Assembly: GCF_016412875.1 (NCBI RefSeq)
Contig: NZ_JAEKPD010000005.1
Location: forward strand, 124,001-188,000
DNA from: Palleronia pontilimi
Lineage (GTDB): Bacteria; Pseudomonadota; Alphaproteobacteria; Rhodobacterales; Rhodobacteraceae
Length of the DNA: 64,000 nt
Reading direction: 5' to 3'
Part shown: positions 1-9,686 of the stretch, piece by piece
Layout: every line of letters starts with the position of its first letter
How positions within the stretch are numbered: position 1 is the first letter of the stretch
Translations under genes and position numbers: made by a program
Notes under the pieces: model-generated
The model's input: only the letters and a program-made list of their open reading frames with translations
Database searches by the model: none
Told to the model about the DNA's origin: nothing

Positions 1-502
1 GCGCGTTCGAGCCATAGGCGTGGATGATGCCGCCATTGATGACCGTCGGATCGATGCCCCCCTCGTCCAGCACGGCGGCGACCATCGTGGTCGTCGTGGT
101 CTTGCCGTGGGTGCCCGCCACGGCGATGTTGGATTTCAGCCGCATCAGCTCGGCCAGCATCTCGGCCCGCCGCACCACCGGCAACCCGCGCGCGCGGGCG
201 GCGTCAAGCTCGGGGTTGCCCGGCTTGATCGCGGACGAGATCACGACGACCTCGGCACCGTCCAGGTTCTCGGCGCTCTGGCCCTCGAACACCGTCGCGC
301 CCAGCTTTTCCAGCCGCTGGGTGATCTTGCTGGCCTTCTGGTCCGATCCCTGGATCGTGTAGCCGTGAGACAGCAGCACTTCCGCGATCCCCGACATGCC
401 GATGCCGCCGATGCCGACGAAATGGATCGGGCCCATCTGGGTGGGCAGCTTGGTCGGGCGCGGCGTCATGGCGTATCCGGGTGCGATGGTTTCGTGTTTC
501 AT
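1..502 (-). CDS. murC: UDP-N-acetylmuramate--L-alanine ligase MurC (partial, N-terminal part)
   Basis: This is the cytoplasmic ligase that adds L-alanine to UDP-MurNAc, the first step of the peptide stem of peptidoglycan. Only about the first 167 residues are present because the gene runs off the left edge. The N-terminus carries a Rossmann-type glycine-rich stretch, [11 protein letters not shown] near residue 30, followed by the ATP-binding P-loop [10 protein letters not shown] near residue 130, which is the MurC form of the Mur ligase motif. The ATG at 502 overlaps the murG stop as ATGA, so the two are translationally coupled. It is the last gene of the ftsW-murG-murC unit seen here. The family assignment is secure; the C-terminal domain cannot be inspected. 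Confidence 0.95.
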   Translation of the reverse strand, partial: MKHETIAPGYAMTPRPTKLPTQMGPIHFVGIGGIGMSGIAEVLLSHGYTIQGSDQKASKITQRLEKLGATVFEGQSAENLDGAEVVVISSAIKPGNPELDAARARGLPVVRRAEMLAELMRLKSNIAVAGTHGKTTTTTMVAAVLDEGGIDPTVINGGIIHAYGSNA

Positions 503-1620
503 GGCTGCTCTGCCCTTTCATCGGAGTAAATGTCCAGCCCGGCAATCTGTGTCGCCAGATCCGCCAGGTCCTGCGCGGCCTCGGGGCGGCCCACGCCCTG
601 CGCGCTGCGCGCCATGCGCTGGGCGGCGTCGGGCTGGGAAAGAATGGTCTCGATCGCGTCGGCCAGCGTGGCTTCGGTCAGCTTCGATTCCGGGATCACG
701 ATGGCCGCGTCCGCACCCGACAGCGCCCGCGCGTTGGCGGTCTGGTGGTCGCCCGCGGCGGCGGCGAAGGGCACCAGGATCGACGGGCGGCCGATGATCG
801 CCAGGTCCGCCACCGACGACGCGCCCGCGCGGCTGATGACCAACTGCGCCTCGCTGATGCGGCGGGCGATGTCCTCGAAGAAGGGCGCGACCTCGGCGCT
901 GATGCCGTGCTGGTCGTAGAAGGCGCGCACACGCTCTTCGTCCTCGCCGCGGGCCTGGTGCTCGACGCGCAGGTTGCGCAGCAGGTCCTCGGGCAGGCTG
1001 GCGACCGCGCCGGGCACCACGTCCGACAGGATGCGCGCGCCCTGGCTGCCGCCGATCACCAGCAGCGCCATCGGGTAGTCGCCGGGCGGAATATAGCCCG
1101 CGCCAGCCCGCGCCAGCACCGCGCTGCGCACCGGGTTTCCGGTGAAATAGCCCTCGACGCCATCGGGCAGGTCCGTGGGCCAAACCCCGCAAGCAAAGCC
1201 GTCGACGCGGCTGGCGAAGAGCCGGTTCACCCGGCCCGGCACGCCGTTCTGCTCGTGGATCAGCGTCGGCAGCTTCAGCCGGGTGGCCGCCAGCAGCGCC
1301 GGGATCGACGGATAGCCGCCGAAGCCCACCACGATGGCGGGCCGGTCGCGTTTCATCGACGCGCGCGCGCGCCACGCCCCGGCCAGGATCTTGAAGGGCG
1401 CGGCCAGCTTGCCTTTCAGACCGCCCCGCGCCGTGGTGGCGGAGGGCACGACCTCGATCTCGACCGCATCCGGGAAGCCGCCCGCATAGCGCGCACCGCG
1501 CGCGTCGGTGCTGAGCTTCACCCGCCAGCCGCGCGCCAGAAGCTCCTCGGCCAGCGCCTGGGCGGGGAACATGTGCCCGCCGGTGCCACCCGCGGCCAGT
1601 ATGGCCAGTGGCGCGCTCAA
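499..1620 (-). CDS. murG: UDP-N-acetylglucosamine--N-acetylmuramyl-(pentapeptide) pyrophosphoryl-undecaprenol N-acetylglucosamine transferase MurG
   Basis: MurG transfers GlcNAc from UDP-GlcNAc to lipid I to make lipid II at the inner face of the membrane. The 373-residue protein has the GT28 hallmarks: [10 protein letters not shown] at residues 11-20, [12 protein letters not shown] in the middle of the N-terminal domain, GGSQGA opening the C-terminal domain, and [12 protein letters not shown] in the UDP-GlcNAc-binding region. The start chosen is TTG at 1620, whose first bases overlap the ftsW stop (TTGA); it begins translation exactly at the conserved N-terminus, and no nearer ATG precedes the glycine motif. 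It is therefore coupled to ftsW upstream and to murC downstream. The length is normal for the family. Confidence 0.95.
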   Translation of the reverse strand: MSAPLAILAAGGTGGHMFPAQALAEELLARGWRVKLSTDARGARYAGGFPDAVEIEVVPSATTARGGLKGKLAAPFKILAGAWRARASMKRDRPAIVVGFGGYPSIPALLAATRLKLPTLIHEQNGVPGRVNRLFASRVDGFACGVWPTDLPDGVEGYFTGNPVRSAVLARAGAGYIPPGDYPMALLVIGGSQGARILSDVVPGAVASLPEDLLRNLRVEHQARGEDEERVRAFYDQHGISAEVAPFFEDIARRISEAQLVISRAGASSVADLAIIGRPSILVPFAAAAGDHQTANARALSGADAAIVIPESKLTEATLADAIETILSQPDAAQRMARSAQGVGRPEAAQDLADLATQIAGLDIYSDERAEQP

Positions 1621-2786
1621 GAAGCCCCCCGCGTCAGCAGGATATCGCGGATCTCGCCCTGGGGGCGCGTGCGCGTGAAGGCCAGCAGCATCCCCACCGC
1701 GATGCCGCCCGCGATCAGCGACGAGCCGCCGTAGCTGACGAAGGGCAGCGTCATGCCCTTCGCGGGCAGCAGCCGCACCGCGACGCCCATGTTGACCATG
1801 GCCTGCACGCCGAAGGTGCAGGCAAGCCCGGTGCCCGCCAGCCGGATGAACGGATCGCGCTCGCGCATCAGCCGGATCAGCGAGCGCACCACGATGGTGC
1901 CGTAAAGCGCGATGATGAAGAGCACCAGCAGCAGGCCGTATTCCTCGGCCGCGACGGCGATGATGAAATCGGTATGCGCATCGGGCAGCGATTGCTTCAC
2001 CTGCCCCTCGCCCACGCCCACGCCGAAAAAGCCGCCCTGCTGGATGGCGTTGGTGGCGTAGCCCAGCTGCGTGGTGGGGTCGAGATCGGGCGACAGGAAC
2101 CCGTCGATCCGGCGGGCGAAATGCTCGGAATTGGAATAGGCGATGGTCCCCGCAAAGGCGACCGCGCCCGCCAGCCCCAGCAGCAGGACGATGGGGGCGC
2201 CCGCCACGAAATACATCACACCCCAGGCGAACAGGATCAGGCAGGCCTGGCCGAAATCGGGCTGCAGCGCCAGCATCAGCACGATGGCAATGGTCAGCGC
2301 GAAGCTCAGCGACTTGCCCGGCGGGCCGCCCAGGTGCTGGCTGGCCGAGATCATCCACGCCGCCGCGACCACGAAGCCCGGCTTCAGGAATTCCGACGGC
2401 TGCAGCGATGCAAAACCCAGCGAATACCACCGCACGGCGCCCTTGCCGAAATCGGTGCCCGCGAAGGGCAGGCCCATCATCGCCACGAAAGACACCGCGA
2501 AGCCCAGCACCGCCAGGCGCCGCACCATGGTGGGCGACATCATCGTGGTGATGATCATGGCCACAAGGGCCACGCCGCCGAAGAACGCCTGCCGCTGGAC
2601 GTAGTGAAACGGCTCGAACCCGTTGCGCGCGGCCAGCGGCGGGGACGACGCAAGGCCCAGCAGCAGCCCCACGCCGAACAGCATCAGCACGCAGCTGAGC
2701 GCCCACTTGTCGATGGTGCGCCACCACCGGGGAAGGATCGGATCACCCGCGCGCGCGGGCATCGTCCCATAGACCATTTCCGTCAT
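1617..2786 (-). CDS. ftsW: Cell-division SEDS-family peptidoglycan glycosyltransferase FtsW
   Basis: FtsW is the SEDS polymerase of the divisome and works with the transpeptidase FtsI, which is encoded further upstream in the same cluster. The 389-residue protein is strongly hydrophobic, with about ten membrane segments beginning near residue 30. It carries the SEDS landmarks [10 protein letters not shown] near residue 150 and the terminal [11 protein letters not shown] motif near residue 350. The start at 2786 gives an N-terminus with a short cytoplasmic tail; the same frame stays open further upstream but runs antisense through the neighbouring flavoprotein gene, so the longer version is rejected. 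It must have its own promoter between 2787 and 2912, because the preceding gene is on the other strand. Confidence 0.95.
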   Translation of the reverse strand: MTEMVYGTMPARAGDPILPRWWRTIDKWALSCVLMLFGVGLLLGLASSPPLAARNGFEPFHYVQRQAFFGGVALVAMIITTMMSPTMVRRLAVLGFAVSFVAMMGLPFAGTDFGKGAVRWYSLGFASLQPSEFLKPGFVVAAAWMISASQHLGGPPGKSLSFALTIAIVLMLALQPDFGQACLILFAWGVMYFVAGAPIVLLLGLAGAVAFAGTIAYSNSEHFARRIDGFLSPDLDPTTQLGYATNAIQQGGFFGVGVGEGQVKQSLPDAHTDFIIAVAAEEYGLLLVLFIIALYGTIVVRSLIRLMRERDPFIRLAGTGLACTFGVQAMVNMGVAVRLLPAKGMTLPFVSYGGSSLIAGGIAVGMLLAFTRTRPQGEIRDILLTRGAS

Positions 2787-2912
2787 GGATGTACCGCCAA
2801 TTGCCTCAACCGCCCGTTTTCCGGGTCTCGAAGCCGAGTCTAGCGACTGGACGCGCACCGATCCAGCCTCTTTGGCCCCTTGCGCGGGGCATCGCTGCAT
2901 GGTTTGGCCCCG

Positions 2913-4127
2913 ATGATGGCGAATTCGACACGGTATAAGACGGTGATCCTCGGCGCAGGTGCCGCCGGGATGATGTGCGCGGCCCATGCGGGCCCGGGAA
3001 CGCTGGTCTTGGACCACGCCAAGGCGCCGGGCGAGAAGATCCGCATATCCGGCGGCGGGCGCTGCAATTTCACCAATACCGGCTGCGATCCCGATGCGTT
3101 CCTGTCCGCCAACCCACATTTCGCCAAGTCGGCCCTGTCGCGCTACACGCAATGGGACTTCCTGGACCTGGTGCAGCGCCACGGCATCGCCTGGCACGAA
3201 AAGACGCTGGGCCAGCTTTTTTGCGACCGCTCGGCGAAGGACATCATCGCCATGCTGCGCGCCGAGATGGACGCGGCGACGGCCGAGCTCTGGTTGCAGA
3301 CCCGCATCGACGAGGTCGCGCACGGCCCCGACGGCTTTCTGGTCCGCGTGAGCCGCGAGGGCCGCGAAATCACCCTTGCCTGCGACCACCTGGTGCTGGC
3401 CACAGGGGGGCTTTCGATCCCCAAGATGGGCGCCACCGGCCTGGCCTATAAGCTGGCCCGCCAGTTCGGACTGGACGTGCTGGACACGCGCCCCGGGCTC
3501 GTGCCCTTCACCTTCTCGGGCACACCGCTCGACGCGCTGAAGGCGCTGGCGGGCGTCGCCACCCCGGCCCGCGTCCAGGCCGACGGCCCGGCCTTCGACG
3601 AAGCGCTGCTCTTCACCCATCGCGGCCTGTCGGGCCCGGCGGTCCTGCAAGCCTCGAGCTACTGGCACGAGGGCCAGCCGGTCACGATCGACCTCGATCC
3701 CGACGCGCGCACCCTGCCCGCGCTGAAATCCGCGCGCCAGTCCACCGGCCGCAAATCGCCCGCGACGATCCTGGGTCAGCATCTGCCCGCCCGACTGGCA
3801 ACGGCCCTGGCCGAAGAGATGTCGCTGCCCGCGAATATCGGCGATTGCGGCGACGCCGCGCTGGACCGGCTGATCGAGCGCATCCGCCGCTGGCGCATCA
3901 CGCCATCGGGCACCGAAGGCTATCGAACCGCGGAAGTCACGCTGGGCGGCATCGACACGTCAGGGCTCAACTCGACCTCCATGGAGGCCAGGTCCTGCCC
4001 CGGCCTCTTCGCCATCGGCGAGGCCGTGGACGTCACCGGCTGGCTGGGCGGCTACAACTTCCAGTGGGCCTGGTCTTCGGGCTGGGCGGCGGGCCAGGCG
4101 ATCGCGGCGCGAAAGGCCCGCGGATGA
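2913..4127 (+). CDS. BaiN/YhiN (HI0933)-family FAD-dependent oxidoreductase
   Basis: This is a flavoprotein of the HI0933/TIGR00275 family, named BaiN after one characterised member; the substrate of most members, including this one, is unknown. The 404-residue product has an N-terminal FAD-binding GAGAAGMMCA motif near residue 12, the family signature ISGGGRCNFTN near residue 45, and the C-terminal GGYNFQWAWSSGWAAG stretch that closes the flavin site. The first ATG of an ATGATG pair at 2913/2916 is used; a longer TTG start at 2880 is possible but lacks a clear ribosome binding site. It lies on the plus strand inside an otherwise minus-strand dcw cluster, divergent from ftsW and convergent with murD, so it splits the cluster into two transcription units. 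Confidence 0.85.
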   Translation: MMANSTRYKTVILGAGAAGMMCAAHAGPGTLVLDHAKAPGEKIRISGGGRCNFTNTGCDPDAFLSANPHFAKSALSRYTQWDFLDLVQRHGIAWHEKTLGQLFCDRSAKDIIAMLRAEMDAATAELWLQTRIDEVAHGPDGFLVRVSREGREITLACDHLVLATGGLSIPKMGATGLAYKLARQFGLDVLDTRPGLVPFTFSGTPLDALKALAGVATPARVQADGPAFDEALLFTHRGLSGPAVLQASSYWHEGQPVTIDLDPDARTLPALKSARQSTGRKSPATILGQHLPARLATALAEEMSLPANIGDCGDAALDRLIERIRRWRITPSGTEGYRTAEVTLGGIDTSGLNSTSMEARSCPGLFAIGEAVDVTGWLGGYNFQWAWSSGWAAGQAIAARKARG

Positions 4128-4151
4128 CGCGCGGGGCCGACGTCGCGCCGT

Positions 4152-4173
4152 GAGTATTTCCGGAACAGCGATG
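4152..4173 (+). repeat. GGATATTT-type intergenic element, copy 1
   Basis: A GAGTATTT core at 4152-4159 is followed by GGAACAGCGATGG, 25 bases after the BaiN stop and on the same strand. It is the most diverged of five copies of an intergenic element found in this window; the others are near 5650, 41100, 41260 and 56140. Its function is unknown. Its placement suggests a role in transcript 3' ends. Confidence 0.5.
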
Positions 4174-4230
4174 GAACGGCCCTCGTCAATTCATCCCTGT
4201 TCTTCATGCACTTATGGCAAACCGCCCGCC

Positions 4231-5628
4231 TCAGCCGAGCCGCGCGACGCAGGCGACGAAGTCCTCGCCGCGCTTCTCGAAGTTCGGATACTGGTCGAAA
4301 CTCGCCGCCGCGGGGGCGAGCAGCACCACGTCGCCCGGCTCGGCCTCGGCGGCGGCGCGCGCCACGGCCACGTCCATGGTCTCGCAGATCTCGACCGGGA
4401 TGCCAGGCATCTGCAACGCGAAATCCCGCGCCGAATGCCCGATCAGATAGGCCTTCGCCACCGATCCCAGCGCGCCCTGAAGCGCCGCGATCCCGCCTTC
4501 CTTGCCCAGCCCCCCCGCGATCCAGCGGATCCGGGGGAAGGCCGCCAGCGCCTGCGCCGCGGCATCCACGTTGGTGGCCTTGCTGTCGTTGACGAAGCGC
4601 ACGCCGCCGATCTCGGCCACCAGCTGGCTGCGATGGGGCAGCCCCGCGAAAGACTGCAATGCCGCCGCGATCGCCTTCGGCGCCAGCCCCATGGCGCGCG
4701 CCACGGCATAAGCCGCGCAGGCGTTCTGGTGATTGTGCGCGCCCGGCAGCCCCGGCATGTCGCGCAGATCCACGTCGGCGACCTGCCGCCCCTTGCGCCA
4801 CTCGGCAAGTAAACCCTTGCGCGCAAAGACCGACCAGCCGGGGCCCTTGATCTTGCGCGTCACCGATACCGAGATCACCCGGTCGTCCGCGCGGCCCTCG
4901 GCCATCTGCCCGGCCAGGTACAGCCCTTCGACCTCGTCCACGCCCACCACCGCGCGATCCGGTCCACCCTCGGCGAACAGCCGTCGCTTGGCCGCGAAAT
5001 ACCCGCCCATCCCGCCATGCCGGTCCAAATGGTCCGGCGTCAGGTTGGTGAAGACCGCGATATCCGGGGTCAGCGCGCGCGCCAGGTCTGTCTGGTAGCT
5101 CGACAATTCCAGCACCACGACGCCGCCATCGACGGGCGGGTCGATATCCAGCACGCCGCGCCCGATATTGCCGGCCAGCTGGGCGGCCCGCCCGCCCTCG
5201 CTCAGGATGTGATGGATCAGCGCCGAAGTGGTGGATTTCCCGTTCGAGCCGGTCACCGCCACCACGCGCGGTGCCACGTCCATCTGCTCCCATTCCTGCG
5301 TCGCGACCGAGCGGAAGAACAGCCCGATATCGTTGTCCACAGGCACGCCCGCCCGCAAGGCGCCCAGGATTGCCGGATGCGGTGCGGGATAGAGATGCGG
5401 GATCCCGGGCGACGTCACCAGAAGCGCCACGTCGTCCCACGCCCCGTCGCGCGTCAGGTCCCGCACCGCGTAGCCTTCGGTCTCGGCGCGCGCGCGGCCC
5501 TCGTCGCTGTCGTCCCAGCAGACCGGCACAGCACCGCCCGCCGCCAGCGCCCGCGCCGTCGACAGGCCCGAGCGTCCCAGCCCGAGCACTCCAACCGTGC
5601 GGCCCGCATATCCCACGACCGGGATCAC
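4231..5628 (-). CDS. murD: UDP-N-acetylmuramoyl-L-alanine--D-glutamate ligase MurD
   Basis: MurD adds D-glutamate to UDP-MurNAc-L-Ala in the cytoplasm. The 465-residue protein starts with a nucleotide-binding fold ([11 protein letters not shown] near residue 12), has the ATP-binding P-loop TGSNGKSTT near residue 115, and the substrate motifs [11 protein letters not shown] and FVNDSKATN in the central and C-terminal domains. GTG at 5628 is chosen because the protein then starts two or three residues before the conserved domain; an upstream in-frame TTG at 5658 lies within a repeated intergenic element and is unlikely to be used. It is separated from mraY by only 61 bases and ends 104 bases from the convergent BaiN gene, so it is the last gene of the mraZ-proximal dcw operon. 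Confidence 0.95.
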   Translation of the reverse strand: MIPVVGYAGRTVGVLGLGRSGLSTARALAAGGAVPVCWDDSDEGRARAETEGYAVRDLTRDGAWDDVALLVTSPGIPHLYPAPHPAILGALRAGVPVDNDIGLFFRSVATQEWEQMDVAPRVVAVTGSNGKSTTSALIHHILSEGGRAAQLAGNIGRGVLDIDPPVDGGVVVLELSSYQTDLARALTPDIAVFTNLTPDHLDRHGGMGGYFAAKRRLFAEGGPDRAVVGVDEVEGLYLAGQMAEGRADDRVISVSVTRKIKGPGWSVFARKGLLAEWRKGRQVADVDLRDMPGLPGAHNHQNACAAYAVARAMGLAPKAIAAALQSFAGLPHRSQLVAEIGGVRFVNDSKATNVDAAAQALAAFPRIRWIAGGLGKEGGIAALQGALGSVAKAYLIGHSARDFALQMPGIPVEICETMDVAVARAAAEAEPGDVVLLAPAAASFDQYPNFEKRGEDFVACVARLG

Positions 5629-5640
5629 GCGCGCCCTGCC

Positions 5641-5665
5641 CCATCTTTGTTCTTGCAAATATCCC
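5641..5665 (-). repeat. GGATATTT-type intergenic element, copy 2
   Basis: On the minus strand this reads GGGATATTT, then GCAAG, then AACAAAGATGG, beginning 25 bases after the mraY stop codon. It differs at one position from the copy at 56127-56153. It lies in the mraY-murD gap, so here it sits inside an operon and not at its end, which argues against a simple terminator role. Confidence 0.6.
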
Positions 5666-5689
5666 GGTGCATCGCCCGCCCCGCGCGCA

Positions 5690-6775
5690 TCAGCGCAGCT
5701 TCAGCGTGGCCAGCCCGATCAGCGCCAGGATCAGGCTGATGATCCAGAACCGGATGACGATCTGCGGCTCGGCCCAGCCGCGCTTTTCGAAATGATGGTG
5801 GATCGGCGCCATCAGGAACACGCGCTTGCCGGTACGCTTGAAATACAGGACCTGGATGATGACGCTCAGCGCCTCCACCACGAACAGCCCGCCCACGATG
5901 CCCAGCACGAGCTCGTGCTTGATGGCCACCGCGATGGCGCCCAGCGCGCCACCCAGCGCCAGCGACCCGGTATCGCCCATGAAGACGGCGGCGGGCGGTG
6001 CGTTGTACCACAAGAACCCCAGGCCCCCGCCGATCAATCCCGCGCAGAAGATCAAAATCTCGCCCGTGCCCGGCACGTAATGCACGTCCAGGTAGTCGGT
6101 GAAGTCCACCCGCCCCACGGTATAGGCTATGATCCCCAGCGTGGCGGCAGCGATCATCACCGGCATCACGGCCAGCCCGTCCAGACCGTCCGTCAGGTTC
6201 ACCGCGTTGGCGGCCCCCACGATCACGATCATGGCGAAGGGGATGAACAGGAAACCCAGGTTCAACAGGACGTCCTTGAATACCGGGAAGGCCATCCGGT
6301 TGGTCAGGGCCTCGGGATGGGCCCAGGACGCGGCGCCCGCGGCAATGGCCGCGATGGCGAAGCCGATCAGCAGGCGCGTCCGGCCCGACAGGCCCGCATG
6401 GCTGTTGCTGGTCACCTTCGCGTAGTCGTCGGCAAACCCGATCAGGCCGAAGGACACGGTGACGAACAGCAGGATCCAGACGTATGGGTTGTCCAGCCGC
6501 GCCCAGAGCAGCGTCGACACGATCAGCGCACCCAGGATCAGCACTCCGCCCATGGTGGGCGTGCCCGCCTTGGTGACCACGTGGCTTTCGGGGCCATCGG
6601 TGCGGATCGGCTGGCCGTATCGCTGGCGGCGGCGCAGCAGGTTGATCAGCGGTTGACCGAAGATGAAGCCGAAGATGAGCGCCGTGAAGAACGCACCGCC
6701 CGAGCGGAACGTGATATACTGGAAGAGGTTGAAGATATCCCCTCCGTCCGAAAAATTCGACAACCAGTAGAACAT
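5690..6775 (-). CDS. mraY: Phospho-N-acetylmuramoyl-pentapeptide-transferase MraY
   Basis: MraY is the integral membrane enzyme that transfers phospho-MurNAc-pentapeptide to undecaprenyl phosphate, producing lipid I. The 361-residue protein has about ten membrane segments. It carries [11 protein letters not shown] near residue 75, the aspartate-rich GFADDYAKV near residue 115, the [10 protein letters not shown] motif near residue 195, [12 protein letters not shown] near residue 265, and the cytoplasmic loop [12 protein letters not shown] near residue 325, all diagnostic of MraY. It starts 14 bases downstream of the murF stop and precedes murD, the standard dcw order. Length and motif set are complete. 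Confidence 0.97.
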   Translation of the reverse strand: MFYWLSNFSDGGDIFNLFQYITFRSGGAFFTALIFGFIFGQPLINLLRRRQRYGQPIRTDGPESHVVTKAGTPTMGGVLILGALIVSTLLWARLDNPYVWILLFVTVSFGLIGFADDYAKVTSNSHAGLSGRTRLLIGFAIAAIAAGAASWAHPEALTNRMAFPVFKDVLLNLGFLFIPFAMIVIVGAANAVNLTDGLDGLAVMPVMIAAATLGIIAYTVGRVDFTDYLDVHYVPGTGEILIFCAGLIGGGLGFLWYNAPPAAVFMGDTGSLALGGALGAIAVAIKHELVLGIVGGLFVVEALSVIIQVLYFKRTGKRVFLMAPIHHHFEKRGWAEPQIVIRFWIISLILALIGLATLKLR

Positions 6776-6789
6776 GGGTAGCGGTCCCC

Positions 6790-8202
6790 CTAGACCTCAG
6801 CGCGGGACCGGCGCGCAAGCGCGCGCAGGCCATCGACGATGCGCGCGGTCTTTGCGCCTTTCGAGCCTTTGACAAGCACGATATCGCCCGCGCCCACCAA
6901 ATCGCCCAATCGGTGTGTCAATTCCTCGGCAGTCTCGGCCCATTCGCCCCGCTGGGCGACGGGCAGCGCGTCATAGGCCGCGCGGATGCGTGGCCCGGCG
7001 CAATGGATCACGTCGACCGCGTCAAGGCCCGGATGCCGTGCGATGGCGGCGTGCAGGGCCCGTTCGTCCGGTCCCAGTTCCAGCATGTCGCCCAGGAAGG
7101 CCACGCGGCGGCCCGCGCCCTCGGGCGCGGCCGCGATAAGCGTGTCGAGCGCCGCGGCCATGGATGCGGGGTTGGCGTTGAAGGCGTCGTCGATCAGCGT
7201 CAGGTGCCGATCTGTCGCGGCATCCAGCGTCAGCGTCTCGCGCAGACCCCGGCCCGCCACTTGCCGCCAGCGGCCCAGACCCTGCGCCGACAGAGCCAGG
7301 TCCGCGCCCGCCGCGACACAGGCAGCCAGCGCGCCAAGCGCGTTCATCGCCAGGTGGCGGCCCTGCGCCTGGAGCGCGATCGCCGCCGTGCCGTCCGGCA
7401 CATCGGCGCTCAAGACCAGCGCGTCCGCCGCCTCATCGATCCGAGCCACCGACCACGCGGCGTCGCGGCTGCCGAAACGCCAGGCGCCCTCGGGGGCCAG
7501 TGCGTCGATCACCGCGCCCGCTTCGGGCGCCACGTCCACCGGCAGCACCGCGATGCCGCCGGGCTCCAGCCCGTCGACGATCGCCATCTTTTCGCGCGCG
7601 ATGCCGTCCAGCCCGGCGAAGGCTTCCAGGTGCGCGGCCGCGACCGTGGTCAGCAGCGCCACGTGGGGCCGGGCCAGCCGCGACAGGGGCGAGATCTCGC
7701 CGGGGTGGTTCATGCCGATCTCGATGATCGCGAAATCCGTCCCATGCGGCATCCGCGCCAGCGTCAGCGGGACGCCCCAGTGGTTGTTGTAGCTGGCCTC
7801 GGCCGCGTGGACATGGCCCTGCCCTTCGAGCGCCGCGCGCAGCATTTCCTTCGTCGTCGTCTTGCCGACCGAGCCTGTCACCGCGATCACCCGAGCCTGC
7901 GTTCGCGCGCGGGCATGGACGCCCAGCCGCTCCAGCCCGCCCAGCACGTCGTCCACGACCAGAAGCGGGGCCGCGTCGTCCAGACCGTCCGGCACGCGCG
8001 ACACCAAGGCAGCGGCTGCGCCCTTGTCCAGCGCCTGCGCCACGAAATCGTGCCCGTCGCGCTGGTCGGTCAGCGCGACGAACAAATCGCCCGGCCGGAT
8101 CGTGCGCGTGTCGATGGACACGCCATTCGCCTGCCAGTCCCGCGTCGTCACGCCGCCCGTCGCACGGGCCGCCTCGTCGCTGGTCCAGAGCGTCCCGGTC
8201 AT
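6790..8202 (-). CDS. murF: UDP-N-acetylmuramoyl-tripeptide--D-alanyl-D-alanine ligase MurF
   Basis: MurF adds the D-Ala-D-Ala dipeptide, completing UDP-MurNAc-pentapeptide. The 470-residue product shows the N-terminal substrate-binding motif [16 protein letters not shown] near residue 29, the Mur-ligase P-loop [12 protein letters not shown] near residue 108, [10 protein letters not shown] near residue 165 and the downstream [10 protein letters not shown] motif near residue 335. Its ATG overlaps the murE stop as ATGA (8199-8202), so the two are coupled. All three Mur-ligase domains are intact. Confidence 0.96.
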   Translation of the reverse strand: MTGTLWTSDEAARATGGVTTRDWQANGVSIDTRTIRPGDLFVALTDQRDGHDFVAQALDKGAAAALVSRVPDGLDDAAPLLVVDDVLGGLERLGVHARARTQARVIAVTGSVGKTTTKEMLRAALEGQGHVHAAEASYNNHWGVPLTLARMPHGTDFAIIEIGMNHPGEISPLSRLARPHVALLTTVAAAHLEAFAGLDGIAREKMAIVDGLEPGGIAVLPVDVAPEAGAVIDALAPEGAWRFGSRDAAWSVARIDEAADALVLSADVPDGTAAIALQAQGRHLAMNALGALAACVAAGADLALSAQGLGRWRQVAGRGLRETLTLDAATDRHLTLIDDAFNANPASMAAALDTLIAAAPEGAGRRVAFLGDMLELGPDERALHAAIARHPGLDAVDVIHCAGPRIRAAYDALPVAQRGEWAETAEELTHRLGDLVGAGDIVLVKGSKGAKTARIVDGLRALARRSRAEV

Positions 8203-9677
8203 GCCACGCGCCCGTCCAGCGCGGCCACCGCGACGCTCGCCTGCTCGGCATCGTCGAAGGGATAGACAGTGTCGCCCACGGTCTGACCGGTCTCGTGCCC
8301 CTTGCCCGCGATCAGAAGCGTGTCGCCCGGCTCGAGCGCGTCGACGCCGCGCAGGATCGCTTCGGCGCGGTCGCCCACCTCGATCGCATCCGGGTCGGAT
8401 TTGAGGATTTGCGATCTTATCGCGCCCGGATCCTCCGATCTGGGGTTATCGTCCGTCACTATTCGAACATCGGCATGGTCGCTCGCGGCGGCGCCCATGA
8501 GCGGGCGCTTGCCCTTGTCGCGATCGCCGCCTGCCCCGTAAACGACGATCAGGCGCCCCATCGTGTGCGGGCGCAGGGCCTTCAGGGCCGTCTCGAGCGC
8601 GGCGGGCGTATGCGCGTAATCCACGAAGACCGCCGCGCCGTTCTCACGCGTGGCGACCAGCTGCATCCGGCCCCGCACGGTCGTGAGCTTCGGCAAGGTG
8701 GCGAAGACGTCGCGCGCCTCGATGCCGCTGGCGATGGCCAATCCCGCCGCCACCAGCACGTTTTCGGCCTGGAACCCGCCGATCAGGCCCAGCCGGACCT
8801 GCTGCGCGTCGCCGTTCCATTCGAAGCGCAAATCCTGCCCCGTTGGATCGAACCGCTGCGACACCACCCGCAAGGCCGCGTCGGCGCGGCGCCCGACGGT
8901 CAGGATGTCATGCCCGCGGCTTTCGGCGATCTGCAGCATGTCCGGCCCGCGCGCGTCGTCGATATTGATGACCGCCGTGCCGTCTTCGCCCAGAACCCGT
9001 CCGAACAGCCCCGCCTTGGCGGCGAAATACTCGTCCAACGAGGCGTGATAATCCAGGTGATCCTGGGTGAAATTGGTGAAGGCCGCCGCCGTCAGCGACA
9101 CGCCGTCCAGCCGCCGCTGGTCCAGCCCGTGGCTGCTGGCCTCCATCGCGGCATGGGTGATGCCGTTGCGCGCGGCCTCGGCCAGGGTGCGGTGCAGGGT
9201 GATCGGCTCGGGGGTCGTGTGGGCCAGCGGCGCTTCCCACGCGCCCTCGACGCCCGTCGTCCCCAGGTTCACCGCCTCGAGACCCAGCGCGCGCCATATC
9301 TGGCGCGTGAAGGACGCGACCGAGGTCTTGCCGTTGGTGCCGGTCACCGCGACGCAGATCTGCGGCTGAACCTCGAACCACAAGGCCGCGGCCAGCGCCA
9401 GCGTCTGGCGCGGATCCTCGGCCACGATCAGCGCCACGTCGCCCAGCTGGTCGCGGATCATGGCGGCGCCATCGCGGTCGGTCAGCACCGCCGCCGCCCC
9501 CATGCGCAGCGCGAAGGGGACGAATTCGGCGCCGTGGACCTTGCTGCCGGGAAGGGCTGCGAACAGGTGCCCGTCCTTCACGTGGCGGCTGTCCACCGAC
9601 AGGCCGGTGACGCGCACCTCGCGGCCCGATCCGGCCGTCAGGCCCAACTCGGACAGGGATTTCGACTGCTCGCCCAT
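8199..9677 (-). CDS. murE: UDP-N-acetylmuramoyl-L-alanyl-D-glutamate--2,6-diaminopimelate ligase MurE
   Basis: MurE adds the third residue of the stem peptide. The 492-residue protein has LSVDSRHVKDGHLFAAL near residue 25, the P-loop TGTNGKTSV near residue 112, and DDNPRSEDP near residue 410. In this family the DNPR motif marks the meso-diaminopimelate-specific enzymes, so the cell wall should be of the Gram-negative A1-gamma type. It starts 9 bases after ftsI and overlaps murF by 4 bases. Nothing is missing or unusual. Confidence 0.96.
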   Translation of the reverse strand: MGEQSKSLSELGLTAGSGREVRVTGLSVDSRHVKDGHLFAALPGSKVHGAEFVPFALRMGAAAVLTDRDGAAMIRDQLGDVALIVAEDPRQTLALAAALWFEVQPQICVAVTGTNGKTSVASFTRQIWRALGLEAVNLGTTGVEGAWEAPLAHTTPEPITLHRTLAEAARNGITHAAMEASSHGLDQRRLDGVSLTAAAFTNFTQDHLDYHASLDEYFAAKAGLFGRVLGEDGTAVINIDDARGPDMLQIAESRGHDILTVGRRADAALRVVSQRFDPTGQDLRFEWNGDAQQVRLGLIGGFQAENVLVAAGLAIASGIEARDVFATLPKLTTVRGRMQLVATRENGAAVFVDYAHTPAALETALKALRPHTMGRLIVVYGAGGDRDKGKRPLMGAAASDHADVRIVTDDNPRSEDPGAIRSQILKSDPDAIEVGDRAEAILRGVDALEPGDTLLIAGKGHETGQTVGDTVYPFDDAEQASVAVAALDGRVA

Positions 9678-9686
9678 GGCGGATCC

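Noticed and set aside
2787-3782. N-terminal extension of FtsW by about 330 residues
   Set aside because: The extra frame is antisense to the BaiN-like gene and has no membrane-protein character; the ATG at 2786 gives the normal FtsW length.
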